NCBI GenBank assembly: GCA_963800325.1
Contig: CAWDAQ010000011.1
Span: forward strand, 62,001-126,000
DNA from: CAWDAQ01 sp963800325
GTDB lineage: Bacteria; Actinomycetota; Actinomycetes; Actinomycetales; Dermatophilaceae
Direction: 5' to 3'
DNA: 64,000 nt
Shown here in pieces: positions 16,160 to 24,800 of the stretch. Numbering within the stretch: the stretch's first letter is position 1; the number at the start of each line of letters is the position of its first letter. The notes under the pieces are model-generated. The model made no database searches. It saw only the letters and a list, made by a program, of their open reading frames with translations, and was not told the DNA's origin. The translations under genes were made by a program, and so were the position numbers.

Positions 16160-16400
16160 GGCGCCACAGGCGTTCGAGCCGTCATCAGCGGCGAGCCTCC
16201 GGAAGAACAGGGTCCCGGCCACGGCCTGACCCCCAGTAGACCCGGACGGTCGGGCCCGTCACCGCCCAGGACGAGCGGTCGCGTCCGCCGGCACCCCGGC
16301 GGCCGCGGCAAGCGAGGTGGTACCGCGGTGCCGCCGCCCCGGGCGGTGGTGTCGTCCTCGTGGCCCAGCGACACCCGAGCCGCGACCACCTGGAGCAGCC
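16160..16400 (+). ncRNA. ileS T-box riboswitch, actinobacterial ultrashort Stem I type
   Basis: Stem I is very short. GCCG (16178-16181) pairs with CGGC (16189-16192), closing a 7-nt loop TCATCAG that holds the isoleucine specifier ATC at 16184-16186. AGGC (16168-16171) with GCCT (16195-16198) forms the lower helix. The T-box sequence AGGTGGTACCGCG is at 16315-16327. Flanking GAGG and CCTC arms (about 16314-16317 and 16356-16359) form the tRNA-acceptor-binding element. There is no terminator; the ribosome site GGAG at 16392 follows. This matches the translational T-boxes described for actinobacterial ileS. Uncharged tRNA-Ile should free the ribosome site. Confidence 0.92.
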
Positions 16401-16404
16401 GACC

Positions 16405-19400
16405 ATGACGTACCCGAAGGTCTCCACCACGCCCGACCCCGCCGGCGGGGTGCCCGCATCGCCGCGCTTCCCCGAGATCGAGGAGCGCGTCCTCGACTAC
16501 TGGGACCAGGACGGGACGTTCGAGGCCTCCGTGGAGGGCCGGGAGCCGGGCGAGGACGGCGCGAACGAGTTCGTCTTCTACGACGGCCCCCCGTTCGCCA
16601 ACGGCCTGCCCCACTACGGCCACCTGCTCACCGGCTACGTCAAGGACCTCATCCCCCGGTACCGGACCATGCGCGGCCAGCGGGTCGAGCGCCGGTTCGG
16701 CTGGGACACCCACGGCCTCCCGGCCGAGCTCGAGGCGATGAGCCAGCTCGGGATCAAGACCAAGGACGAGATCCTCGACCTCGGCATCGAGGCGTTCAAC
16801 GCCAAGTGCCGCGAGTCGGTGCTGCGCTACACCGACGACTGGCGCGAGTACGTCACCCGGCAGGCGCGCTGGGTCGACTTCGACAACGACTACAAGACGC
16901 TCAACCCCGAGTACATGGAGAGCGTCATCTGGGCCTTCAAGACCCTCCACGACAAGGGCCTGGTCTACGAGGGCTTCCGCGTGCTGCCCTACTGCTGGAA
17001 CGACCAGACCCCGCTGTCGAACCACGAGCTGCGGATGGACGACGACGTCTACCAGGTCCGCCGCGACCCCGCCGTCACCGTCGGCCTCCGGCTCGAGACC
17101 GGCGAGCTCGCCCTGGTCTGGACCACGACGCCGTGGACGCTGCCGTCGAACCTCGCGATCATGGTCGACCCGGCGATCGACTACGTCGTCGTCGAGACCG
17201 ACGTGCCCACCGGCACGACCGAGCGCTACGTCCTCGCCGAGGCCCGGCTCGAGGCCTACGCCGGCGACCTCGTCGGCGGCGACCACGACACGGCGCGGAG
17301 GGCGGTCGCGGAGCGAGTCGTCGAGCGGCTCACCGGCGCGGACCTCATCGGGCGCTCCTACAGCCCGCCTTTCCGGTACTACCGCGGCCACGAGCGCGCC
17401 CACCGGGTCGTCGAGGCCGACTTCGTCACGACCACCGACGGCACCGGCCTCGTCCACAGCGCCGGAGCGTTCGGCGAGGAGGACAAGGAGGTCACCGACC
17501 GGGAGGGGATCGAGCCGGTCATGCCGGTCGGGCCCGACGGCAGGTTCACCCACCCCGTCGACGACTACGAGGGCCTGCTCGTCTTCGACGCGAACGAGCC
17601 GATCATCGACCACCTCAAGGCGGCCACCCGCGGCGGCGACGGCGGCCCGGTCACCGAGGGCACGGTGCTCCTGCGCCGCGAGGGCTACGACCACCCGTAC
17701 CCGCACTGCTGGCGCTGCCGGGAGCCGCTGATCTACAAGGCGGTCTCGAGCTGGTTCGTCGAGGTCACCGCCGTCAAGGACCGCATGGTGGCCCTCAACG
17801 AGCAGATCGACTGGGTGCCCGAGCACGTCAAGCACGGCCAGTTCGGCAAGTGGCTCGAGAACGCCCGGGACTGGTCGATCTCGCGCAACCGGTTCTGGGG
17901 CAGCCCGATCCCCGTGTGGAAGTCGGACGACCCCCGCTACCCCAGGGTCGACGTCTACGGCTCGTTCGCCGAGCTCGAGGCCGACTTCGGGGTCGAGGTC
18001 ACCGACCTGCACCGCCCGTTCATCGACCGGCTCACCCGGCCCAACCCGGACGACCCCACCGGCCGCTCGACGATGCGCCGGGTCGAGGACGTCCTCGACG
18101 TCTGGTTCGACTCCGGGTCGATGAGCTTCGCCCAGGTGCACTACCCGTTCGAGAACGCCGACTGGTTCGAGCACCACTTCCCGGGTGACTTCATCGTCGA
18201 GTACATCGGCCAGACCCGCGGCTGGTTCTACACCCTCCACGTGCTCGCGTCGGCGCTGTTCGACCGGCCTGCGTTCAGCACGTGCGTCAGCCACGGCATC
18301 GTGCTCGGCTCGGACGGGCAGAAGATGAGCAAGTCGCTGCGCAACTACCCCGACGTCCGGGAGGTCTTCGACCGGGACGGCGCGGACGCGATGCGCTGGT
18401 TCCTCATGAGCAGCCCGATCCTGCGCGGCGGCAACCTCGTCGTCACCGAGCAGGGCATCCGCGACGGGGTCCGGCAGGTCATCATCCCGCTGTGGAACAG
18501 CTGGTACTTCTTCAGCCTCTACGCGGGCGCGGCCGCCCACGGGGCCGGGTACGAGGCCCGCTGGTCGACCGCGTCGAGCGACCCGCTCGACCGCTACCTG
18601 CTCGCGAAGCTGCGCGGCTACCTCGAGGACGTCACCGGCCAGCTCGACCGGTACGAGGTCGCGAACGCGTGCGACTCGACCCGGGCGTTCCTCGACGTGC
18701 TGACCAACTGGTACATCCGCCGCTCCCGGGAGCGGTTCTGGGACACCGCGGGCGACGCGACGAGCGAGCAGGAGCAGCCATCGCCCTCGGCCCGGGAGGC
18801 GTTCGACACCCTCTACACCGTGCTCGAGGTCCTCACCCGCGCCGTCGCGCCGCTGCTGCCGCTGACGAGCGAGGAGGTCTGGCGCGGCCTCACCGGCGGC
18901 CGGTCGGTCCACCTCACCGACTGGCCCGAGGCGAGCGACCTGCCCGAGGACGACGTGCTCGTCGCGGCGACCGACCGGGCGCGGGAGGTGTGCTCGGCGG
19001 CCTCGTCGCTGCGCAAGTCCCGGGGCCTGCGGGTCCGGCTGCCGCTGCGCGACCTCACCGTCGTCACCGCGGACCCGGCGTCGCTGAAGGGCCAGGGCGG
19101 GATCATCGCCGACGAGGTCAACGTCCGGCAGGTCTCCCTGCTCGACGTCGAGGACCCGGCCGCGGCCGGCTTCGGGGTGACGAGGCGGCTGAGCGTCAAC
19201 GCCCGCGCCGCCGGCCCCCGGCTCGGCAAGGAGGTCCAGCAGGCGATCCGGGGCAGCAAGTCCGGTGACTGGTCGGTCGCCGACGACGGGACCGTGACCG
19301 CCGGCGGGGTCGACCTCGCCCCGGGTGAGTACACCCTCGAGACGGTCGTCGAGGGCGGCGACGGCCCCCGCGCCACGGCCACCCTCCCCGGCGGCGGCTT

Positions 19401-19710
19401 CGTCGTCCTCGACACCGAGGTGACCCCCGAGCTCGCGATCGAGGGCATCGCCCGGGACCTCGTGCGGGTGGTCCAGCAGGCCCGGCGCGAGGCCGGGCTG
19501 GAGGTCACCGACCGGATCTCGCTGACGATCACGGGCACCCAGCCGGTGTGGGAGGCCACCGTCACCCACCAGGCCCTCATCGTCGAGGAGACCCTCGCCG
19601 CCCAGTTCGGCTCGGCGCCGCAGCTCGACGCGCTGCCGCAGCGCGGCGACGTCGTCGAGACCACGGTCGGCGACGGCGAGCCCGTCCGGGTCAAGGTGAT
19701 GCGGCGGTGA
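16405..19710 (+). CDS. ileS: Isoleucine--tRNA ligase (type 2, eukaryote-like)
   Basis: 1101 aa. The ATG is chosen by the ribosome site GGAG 9 nt upstream and by the T-box leader. Charges tRNA-Ile with isoleucine. HIGH is HYGH at residues 70-73 (YDGPPFANGLPHYGHLLTG) and KMSKS is at 640-644 (GSDGQKMSKSLRNYPD). An editing (CP1) domain lies between. Length above 1000 residues, the PHYGH context and the C-terminal architecture fit type 2 IleRS, the eukaryote-like class that tends to be less sensitive to mupirocin. GNAT and folC follow with overlapping starts, so they may share the T-box-controlled transcript. Confidence 0.97.
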   Translation: MTYPKVSTTPDPAGGVPASPRFPEIEERVLDYWDQDGTFEASVEGREPGEDGANEFVFYDGPPFANGLPHYGHLLTGYVKDLIPRYRTMRGQRVERRFGWDTHGLPAELEAMSQLGIKTKDEILDLGIEAFNAKCRESVLRYTDDWREYVTRQARWVDFDNDYKTLNPEYMESVIWAFKTLHDKGLVYEGFRVLPYCWNDQTPLSNHELRMDDDVYQVRRDPAVTVGLRLETGELALVWTTTPWTLPSNLAIMVDPAIDYVVVETDVPTGTTERYVLAEARLEAYAGDLVGGDHDTARRAVAERVVERLTGADLIGRSYSPPFRYYRGHERAHRVVEADFVTTTDGTGLVHSAGAFGEEDKEVTDREGIEPVMPVGPDGRFTHPVDDYEGLLVFDANEPIIDHLKAATRGGDGGPVTEGTVLLRREGYDHPYPHCWRCREPLIYKAVSSWFVEVTAVKDRMVALNEQIDWVPEHVKHGQFGKWLENARDWSISRNRFWGSPIPVWKSDDPRYPRVDVYGSFAELEADFGVEVTDLHRPFIDRLTRPNPDDPTGRSTMRRVEDVLDVWFDSGSMSFAQVHYPFENADWFEHHFPGDFIVEYIGQTRGWFYTLHVLASALFDRPAFSTCVSHGIVLGSDGQKMSKSLRNYPDVREVFDRDGADAMRWFLMSSPILRGGNLVVTEQGIRDGVRQVIIPLWNSWYFFSLYAGAAAHGAGYEARWSTASSDPLDRYLLAKLRGYLEDVTGQLDRYEVANACDSTRAFLDVLTNWYIRRSRERFWDTAGDATSEQEQPSPSAREAFDTLYTVLEVLTRAVAPLLPLTSEEVWRGLTGGRSVHLTDWPEASDLPEDDVLVAATDRAREVCSAASSLRKSRGLRVRLPLRDLTVVTADPASLKGQGGIIADEVNVRQVSLLDVEDPAAAGFGVTRRLSVNARAAGPRLGKEVQQAIRGSKSGDWSVADDGTVTAGGVDLAPGEYTLETVVEGGDGPRATATLPGGGFVVLDTEVTPELAIEGIARDLVRVVQQARREAGLEVTDRISLTITGTQPVWEATVTHQALIVEETLAAQFGSAPQLDALPQRGDVVETTVGDGEPVRVKVMRR

Positions 19711-20348
19711 GCGGGCCCGAGGAGGTCACGGTCCGGGAGGCCGACGGCAACGACCTCCAGGCCGTCCTCGAGGTCGGCCACCGGACGTGGCCGCAGACCT
19801 ACGCGCCGCTGGCCGGCGAGGACTACGTCGCGATGGGGCTGAAGAAGTGGTGGACCGCGGACGCGATCATCCCGCTCATCCGCGCCGGTCGGGTCCTCGT
19901 CGCCGAGCTCGGCGGCACCGTCGCGGGCATGGTCGCCACCGGGTCGGACGGCGACCGCCTCGTGGTGTGGAAGCTCTACGTCCTGCCCGAGCACCAGCGC
20001 CGCGGCGCGGGGGCGGCCCTGCTCACCGCGGCCCTGGAGCGAGCCCACGGCCTCTACGACGAGGTCCGCCTGCCCCGGCTGGACGGCAACGAGGCCGCCC
20101 GGCGGTTCTACGTCCGACACGGGTTCACCGACGGCGACCGCGAACCCGGGCAGGGCGGGCTGCCCGACACCGTGTGGATGCGCAGGCCGCTCGTGCGGCC
20201 GGACGGCGACGTCCCCGAGGACGGCTCCGGCGACGGTTCCGCGAGCGAGCCGGGGACGGGTGCGCCCGAGACCGGCCCGTCCGAGAACAGCACACCCGAG
20301 AACGGCCCGTCCGAGAACGGCACACCCGAGAACAGCGAGGTGCACTGA
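19707..20348 (+). CDS. GNAT-family N-acetyltransferase
   Basis: 213 aa, GTG overlapping the ileS stop (GTGA). The acetyl-CoA motif A is visible as VWKLYVLPEHQRRGAGAALL (Q-R-R-G-x-G), followed by LPRLDGNEAARRFYVRHGF typical of motif B. The N-terminus VTVREADGNDLQAVLEVGHR is the usual beta1-alpha1 start. The last 45 residues are low-complexity, with a repeated GPSEN/TPEN unit that is also repeated at DNA level. Substrate is unknown; tight coupling between ileS and folC is positional only. Confidence 0.85.
   Translation: MSGPEEVTVREADGNDLQAVLEVGHRTWPQTYAPLAGEDYVAMGLKKWWTADAIIPLIRAGRVLVAELGGTVAGMVATGSDGDRLVVWKLYVLPEHQRRGAGAALLTAALERAHGLYDEVRLPRLDGNEAARRFYVRHGFTDGDREPGQGGLPDTVWMRRPLVRPDGDVPEDGSGDGSASEPGTGAPETGPSENSTPENGPSENGTPENSEVH
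20272..20336 (+). repeat. Short tandem repeat in GNAT C-terminus
   Basis: Alternating near-identical units (GGCCCGTCCGAGAAC and GCACACCCGAGAAC) are repeated twice and encode the GPSEN/TPEN tail. It is likely length-variable between strains. Confidence 0.6.
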
Positions 20349-21745
20349 TGGCTGCCGGTTCGTCCCGCCCCGACGCCGCCCAGCGGGAGGCCGCGCGCTC
20401 GCTCGAGGCGACGCGGCGGATGCGTGAGGTCGAGGCCGCGATCCTCGCCCGCACACCCGAGCACGACCTCGAGCCGAGCCTGGACCGCGTCGCCCGCGTC
20501 ATGGAGCTGCTCGGCGACCCGCAGCGCAGCTACCCCGTCATCCACGTCACCGGCACCAACGGCAAGACCTCGACGGCGCGGCTCGTCGGGGCGCTGCTGC
20601 GCGAGCTCGGCCTCAACCCCGGCCGGTTCACCTCCCCGCACCTGCACACCGTGCGCGAGCGGGTCGTCATCGGCGGCGACCCCGTCAGCGAGGAGGCGTT
20701 CGTCGCCGCCTACGACGAGGTGGCGCCGTTCCTCGACGTCGTCGACGCCGAGTCCGCCGCCGCGGGAGGTCCCCGGCTCACCTTCTTCGAGGTCCTCACG
20801 GTGCTCGCCTACGCCGCGTTCGCCGACGCCCCGGTCGACGTCGCGGTCGTCGAGGTCGGCATGGGCGGCGGCTGGGACGCGACGAACGTCGCCGACGGCG
20901 TCGTCTCGGTGATCGCCCCGGTCGGCATGGACCACATGCACTTCCTCGGCAACACCCTGACCGCGATCGCGTCCGAGAAGGCGGGCATCATCAAGCCGGA
21001 CGCGGTGACCGTCTCGGCGGCCCAGGACCCGGACGTCGCCGAGGTCCTCACCGAGCGCGCCGAGGAGGTCGGCGCGCGGATCGCGTTCGAGGACGCCGAC
21101 TTCGGGGTCCTCACCCGCGAGGTCGCCGTCGGCGGCCAGCAGCTCTCGCTGCGCGGGCTCGCCGGGGACTACGACGACGTCCTGCTTGCCCTCCACGGGG
21201 CCCACCAGGCCCGCAACGCCGCGCTCGCCGTGGCCGCCGTCGAGGCCTTCCTCGGCGGCGGGGGCGAGCGCCTCTCGCCCGAGGTCGTCCGGGACGCGTT
21301 CGCGCACGTCACGACCCCGGGCCGGCTCGAGATCGTCCGCCGGTCCCCGACGGTCCTCGTCGACGCGGCGCACAACCCCGCCGGCGCCCTCGTCCTGCGG
21401 CAGGCGCTCGAGGAGGAGTTCAGCTTCGCCCGGCTCGTCGGGGTCGTCGCCGTGCTCCGGGAGAAGGACGCCGAGGGCATCCTCGAGGCCCTCGAGCCGG
21501 TGCTCGACCACGTCGTGGTCTCCCGCTCGACGTCGCCGCGCTCGATGCGTCCGGACGACCTCGGCGCGCTCGCCCGCGACCTCTTCGGCGACCACCGCGT
21601 CACCGTCGTCCCCGAGCTCCCGGACGCCCTCGACGTCGCCGGCGGCCTCGCCGACGAGGGCGGCGTCGGCGGCGGGGTCGTCGCGACCGGCTCGGTGACG
21701 ACCGCCGCCGACGTCCGGATGCTCCTCGGCACCACCGACACCTGA
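20348..21745 (+). CDS. folC: Folylpolyglutamate synthase / dihydrofolate synthase
   Basis: 465 aa; its ATG shares one base with the GNAT stop. Adds glutamate to dihydropteroate and folates. The P-loop is VIHVTGTNGKTSTARLVG. Further Mur-ligase family signatures are RFTSPHLHTVRERV, GMGGGWDATN, HFLGNTLTAIASEKAGIIK and VLVDAAHNPAGA. The first 30 residues are a charged extension common in Actinobacteria. DUF4233 and ndk often follow folC directly; here a CDF-like gene, an aldo-keto reductase and an L7/L12-like gene intervene. Confidence 0.95.
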   Translation: MAAGSSRPDAAQREAARSLEATRRMREVEAAILARTPEHDLEPSLDRVARVMELLGDPQRSYPVIHVTGTNGKTSTARLVGALLRELGLNPGRFTSPHLHTVRERVVIGGDPVSEEAFVAAYDEVAPFLDVVDAESAAAGGPRLTFFEVLTVLAYAAFADAPVDVAVVEVGMGGGWDATNVADGVVSVIAPVGMDHMHFLGNTLTAIASEKAGIIKPDAVTVSAAQDPDVAEVLTERAEEVGARIAFEDADFGVLTREVAVGGQQLSLRGLAGDYDDVLLALHGAHQARNAALAVAAVEAFLGGGGERLSPEVVRDAFAHVTTPGRLEIVRRSPTVLVDAAHNPAGALVLRQALEEEFSFARLVGVVAVLREKDAEGILEALEPVLDHVVVSRSTSPRSMRPDDLGALARDLFGDHRVTVVPELPDALDVAGGLADEGGVGGGVVATGSVTTAADVRMLLGTTDT

Positions 21746-21747
21746 CT

Positions 21748-21841
21748 CCCGTATCCGCACTTCGTGCCCGTTCGGCCGCGTGCCGGCGCCCGAGACGCCC
21801 GGTTCGCCCGGCCGACCGGGCACGAAGTGCGGGGTACGGGG
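21748..21841. terminator. Large palindrome between convergent folC and CDF-like gene
   Basis: CGCACTTCGTGCCCG (21756-21770) is perfectly complementary to CGGGCACGAAGTGCG (21817-21831). The flanking CCGTATC / GGTACGG extends the arms with small bulges. It fills the space between the two convergent stops, so a bidirectional terminator or a mobile palindromic repeat are both possible. Confidence 0.55.
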
Positions 21842-21850
21842 CCCCGGTGG

Positions 21851-22486
21851 TCAGGGCGGGTCGTTCCCCGTCAGGGCCCGGGCGGCGAGGCGCTCCTCGC
21901 CGGCCACCTCCCAGACCTCCTTCGCCGCCGTCGCGTTGACGACGACGATGGCGCAGCCGAGGACGATGTCGGGCCAGCCCGAGCCGGTCGCCGCGGTCAC
22001 CAGGCCCATGGCGACGACCGAGATCCCCACCAGCACGTCGTTGCGCGCCGACAGGTACGCCGCGCGGGACATGCTCCCCGCGTGGTGGCGCACCCGGACC
22101 AGCAGCCACGCGCACACCCCGTTGACGAGCACCGACCCGAGCGCGGTGACCACGAGCGCGGTGACGTCCGGGGGCGTCGGGTCGCCCGCCTTCGCCACCG
22201 CCTGCCAGGCCGCCGCGAGCCCGGGCACGAGGATGATCGCTGCCATGACCCGTCCGGCGACGGCCCGCCGGTGCAGGGGCCAGCCGAGCGCGACGAGGAC
22301 GAGCACGTTGACGGCGGTGTCCTCGAGGAAGTCGACGCTGTCGGCGAGCAGCGCGACCGACCCGATGACGAGCGCCACCCCGACCTCGACGGCGAAGTAG
22401 GCGAGGTTGAGGGCCGCGACGAGGGCCACGGCCCAGCGCACCCGGGACCGGTCCGCGTTCGCCCCGGGTCCGGTCACGGTCGCCAT
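21851..22486 (-). CDS. Short cation-diffusion-facilitator-like membrane protein
   Basis: 211 aa, ATG start (MATVTGPGANADRSRVR). Five to six hydrophobic segments resemble the CDF membrane domain. VALLADSVDFLEDTAVN is the TM2 metal motif and YLSARNDVLVGISVVAMG the TM5 counterpart. First-shell His residues of zinc CDFs are replaced by Asp/Asn (DxxxD and NDxxxG). The C-terminal cytoplasmic domain of normal 300-residue CDFs is missing. Such short cation-transporter-family proteins recur in Actinobacteria and are not obviously degraded here. Substrate ion is unknown, and metal transport is not proven. Confidence 0.7.
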   Translation of the reverse strand: MATVTGPGANADRSRVRWAVALVAALNLAYFAVEVGVALVIGSVALLADSVDFLEDTAVNVLVLVALGWPLHRRAVAGRVMAAIILVPGLAAAWQAVAKAGDPTPPDVTALVVTALGSVLVNGVCAWLLVRVRHHAGSMSRAAYLSARNDVLVGISVVAMGLVTAATGSGWPDIVLGCAIVVVNATAAKEVWEVAGEERLAARALTGNDPP

Positions 22487-22536
22487 CGAACACCCGGCGC
22501 CCCCGGGCGGCCCGGGCGGGGGTCGGGTCACGGTCC

Positions 22537-22542
22537 TACCGT
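22537..22542 (+). promoter_or_regulatory. -10 element (TACCGT), leaderless aldo/keto reductase
   Basis: TACCGT ends 6 nt before ATG 22549. Confidence 0.5.
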
Positions 22543-22548
22543 GGGGCC

Positions 22549-23514
22549 ATGACCACGATGACCACCCGCCGGCTCGGTGACAGCGACCTCGTCGTCAGCG
22601 ACGTCGGCCTCGGCTGCAACAACTTCGGACGCGGCGGGCGCGCGACCGCCGACCTCGCCGGCACCGACGCCGTCATCGGCGCCGCGGTCGACGCGGGGAT
22701 CACCCTGTTCGACACCGCGGACATCTACGGGTCCCCGCCGACGACGAGCGAGTCCCTCATGGGCGAGGCGCTCGGCGACCGCCGCGACCGCATCGTCCTC
22801 GCGACGAAGTTCGGCCACTCGGCCTTCCCGGCCGGTGACGAGACCGCGGACTGGGGACCCAAGGGCGGACGGAGGTACGTCCGGGCCGCCTGCGAGGCCT
22901 CGCTCCGCCGGCTGCGGACCGACCGGATCGACCTCTACCAGATGCACACCCCGGACCCGGCCACCCCGATCGGGGAGACCCTCGCCGCGCTCACCGAGCT
23001 CGTCGAGGAGGGCAAGGTCCGCTACGTCGGCAACAGCAACTTCGACGCCGACCAGGTCGCCGAGGCCGACCGGGTCGCGCGTGAGAACGGCTACGTCCGG
23101 TTCGTCAGCGCCCAGAACGACTACTCCCTGCTCAACCGGGGCGCCGAGCGCGACCTCGTCCCGACCCTGTTGGAGCACGGCCTGTCGCTGCTGCCGTACT
23201 TCCCGCTCGGCAACGGGCTGCTGACCGGCAAGTACTCCCGCGCCACGGCGCCGGCCGGGTCGCGGATCACCGACGCCAAGCCCGAGATCCTCGAGGGCGC
23301 CGACTGGGACCAGCTCGAGGCCTACCGGGAGGTGTGCGAGGACGTCGGCGCCCCGATGGCCCAGGTGACGTTCGCGTGGCTGCTGACCCGAGACGGCATG
23401 GGGAGCGTCATCGCCGGCGCGACCCGTCCCGAGCAGGTCGCCGAGAACGCCGCGGCCGCGACCCTGCGCCTGAGCGGGGACGCCGTCACCCGCATCGACG
23501 AGATCTTCGCCTGA
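22549..23514 (+). CDS. Aldo/keto reductase
   Basis: 321 aa. NAD(P)H-dependent reduction of aldehydes or ketones in a TIM barrel. The catalytic tetrad is visible: Asp and Tyr in TLFDTADIYGSP, Lys in IVLATKFGHS and His in DLYQMHTPDP. Later blocks VRYVGNSNFDADQV and PLGNGLLTGKY also match the family (YghZ/IolS-like subgroup). Transcribed alone from a leaderless-type promoter, with a hairpin downstream. The physiological substrate is unknown. Confidence 0.93.
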   Translation: MTTMTTRRLGDSDLVVSDVGLGCNNFGRGGRATADLAGTDAVIGAAVDAGITLFDTADIYGSPPTTSESLMGEALGDRRDRIVLATKFGHSAFPAGDETADWGPKGGRRYVRAACEASLRRLRTDRIDLYQMHTPDPATPIGETLAALTELVEEGKVRYVGNSNFDADQVAEADRVARENGYVRFVSAQNDYSLLNRGAERDLVPTLLEHGLSLLPYFPLGNGLLTGKYSRATAPAGSRITDAKPEILEGADWDQLEAYREVCEDVGAPMAQVTFAWLLTRDGMGSVIAGATRPEQVAENAAAATLRLSGDAVTRIDEIFA

Positions 23515-23556
23515 CCCGGGGCTGCCCCGGCACCCGCCCCGCCCGGCCCGCCTCGT

Positions 23557-23584
23557 CCACCGCCGGACCCGGCGAGGGCGGTGG
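23557..23584 (+). terminator. Hairpin after aldo/keto reductase
   Basis: CCACCGCC (23557-23564) pairs with GGCGGTGG (23577-23584) across a 12-nt loop, about 45 nt after the stop. There is no U-run. Confidence 0.4.
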
Positions 23585-23607
23585 CGCCCCGGCCCGCCCG
23601 CGGTGCC

Positions 23608-23613
23608 TACCCT
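23608..23613 (+). promoter_or_regulatory. -10 element (TACCCT), leaderless L7/L12-like gene
   Basis: TACCCT ends 6 nt before ATG 23620. Confidence 0.5.
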
Positions 23614-23619
23614 TGGCCC

Positions 23620-23886
23620 ATGACCCCGTTCGGCAAGCTCGTGCTCGTCCTGCTCGTGCTCGCGGCCGCCTGGTGGCTCGTGACGCGGCTGCGGACCCGC
23701 ACCCCCACCGACACCGGCCACCCGGTCCCGGTGCAGGACCTGCCGCAGGGGGTCCGGGAGGCCATCGACCACCAGATCTCCAACGGCCGGACCGCGAGCG
23801 CGGTGAAGATCTACCGGGACGCGACCCGGGCGGGCCTCGTCGAGGCCAAGCACGCGATCGACGCCCGCAGCTGGAAGCGCCGATGA
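23620..23886 (+). CDS. Membrane-anchored protein with ribosomal L7/L12 C-terminal-like domain
   Basis: 88 aa. Residues 4-21 (FGKLVLVLLVLAAAWWLV) form one N-terminal membrane helix. Residues 47-85 (VREAIDHQISNGRTASAVKI then RDATRAGLVEAKHAID) resemble the helix-turn-helix of the L7/L12 C-terminal domain, the region that recruits translation factors. Family members are small and of unknown function. The ATG is preferred because a TACCCT -10 sits 6 nt upstream. The DUF4233 gene overlaps its stop (ATGA). Confidence 0.7.
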   Translation: MTPFGKLVLVLLVLAAAWWLVTRLRTRTPTDTGHPVPVQDLPQGVREAIDHQISNGRTASAVKIYRDATRAGLVEAKHAIDARSWKRR

Positions 23887-24326
23887 GCGCCCTGCGCCTG
23901 ACCGGCCCGCTCGGGACCTTCACGTGGCGGATGCTCGCCACGGTCATGGCGGGGGAGGCGATCGCCGTCTTCTTCGGCGCCCTCGTCGCCCGCGCGCTCA
24001 CCGCGGCCCGCGGCGGCGAGGGGTCGACGACCTACCTCGTGCTCGGCTGCGCGCTCGCCGTCGCCTGCCTGCTCGCGGCCGGCCTCATGCGCGGCCGGTG
24101 GGGGGTCACCCTCGGCTGGCTGGTCCAGCTCGCCACCCTCGTCTCGGTGCTCGTCGTGCCGACGATGGTCGCCGTCTTCGTCATCTTCACCGGCCTCTGG
24201 GTCGCCTGCCTCGTCCAGGGCCACCGGATCGACAGTCGGCCCCGGCCGGGTCCGCAGAGTCCGCAGACCCCGCAGACCCCGCAGAGCCCGCAGAGCCCAC
24301 CCGAGGAGGCCGAACCGGGTCGGTAG
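23883..24326 (+). CDS. DUF4233 membrane protein
   Basis: 147 aa, ATG overlapping the upstream stop. Four hydrophobic helices are visible: MLATVMAGEAIAVFFGALVA, YLVLGCALAVACLLAAGLM, VTLGWLVQLATLVSVLVV and MVAVFVIFTGLWVACLVQG. The tail is a repeat of SPQ/TPQ units. DUF4233 genes typically lie between folC and ndk in Actinobacteria, as here. Function is unknown. Confidence 0.8.
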   Translation: MSALRLTGPLGTFTWRMLATVMAGEAIAVFFGALVARALTAARGGEGSTTYLVLGCALAVACLLAAGLMRGRWGVTLGWLVQLATLVSVLVVPTMVAVFVIFTGLWVACLVQGHRIDSRPRPGPQSPQTPQTPQSPQSPPEEAEPGR

Positions 24327-24329
24327 GGT
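24324..24329 (+). promoter_or_regulatory. -10 element (TAGGGT), leaderless ndk
   Basis: TAGGGT ends 7 nt before GTG 24337; it overlaps the DUF4233 stop. Confidence 0.55.
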
Positions 24330-24336
24330 GTCCCCC

Positions 24337-24765
24337 GTGACGACGCAGACCGAACGCTCCCTCGTGCTCATCAAGCCGGACGGGTTCCGCCGCGGCCTCA
24401 CCGGCGAGGTGCTCTGCCGCGTCGAGGCCAAGGGCTACACCCTGGCGGCGCTCGCGGTGCTCACCCCGACCCGGGACCAGCTCGCCGCGCACTACGCCGA
24501 GCACGAGGGCAAGCCGTTCTACGAGCCGCTCGTCGAGTTCATGATGAGCGGCCCGGTCACCGCGGCGGTCATCGAGGGCGAGTCGTGCATCACGGCCTTC
24601 CGCACCCTCGCGGGCGCCACCGACCCCACGCAGGCCCTGCCCGGCACCATCCGCGGCGACCTCGGCCGCGACTGGGGCACGACCGTCCAGCAGAACATCG
24701 TCCACGGCTCGGACTCCCCGGAGTCGGCCGAGCGCGAGATCGGGATCTGGTTCCCCGGGTCCTGA
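24337..24765 (+). CDS. ndk: Nucleoside diphosphate kinase
   Basis: 142 aa. Transfers the gamma-phosphate between nucleoside tri- and diphosphates. Family blocks are SLVLIKPDGFRRGLTGEV, EHEGKPFYEPLVEFMMSGP and the phospho-His site QNIVHGSDSPESAEREI. GTG 24337 is chosen over GTG 24328 because the -10 element TAGGGT (24324-24329) would be cut by the earlier start. It is convergent with marR. Confidence 0.96.
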   Translation: MTTQTERSLVLIKPDGFRRGLTGEVLCRVEAKGYTLAALAVLTPTRDQLAAHYAEHEGKPFYEPLVEFMMSGPVTAAVIEGESCITAFRTLAGATDPTQALPGTIRGDLGRDWGTTVQQNIVHGSDSPESAEREIGIWFPGS

Positions 24766-24800
24766 CGGCCCCAGCCGGCTGACCGCCCCCCGGAGGCGCC

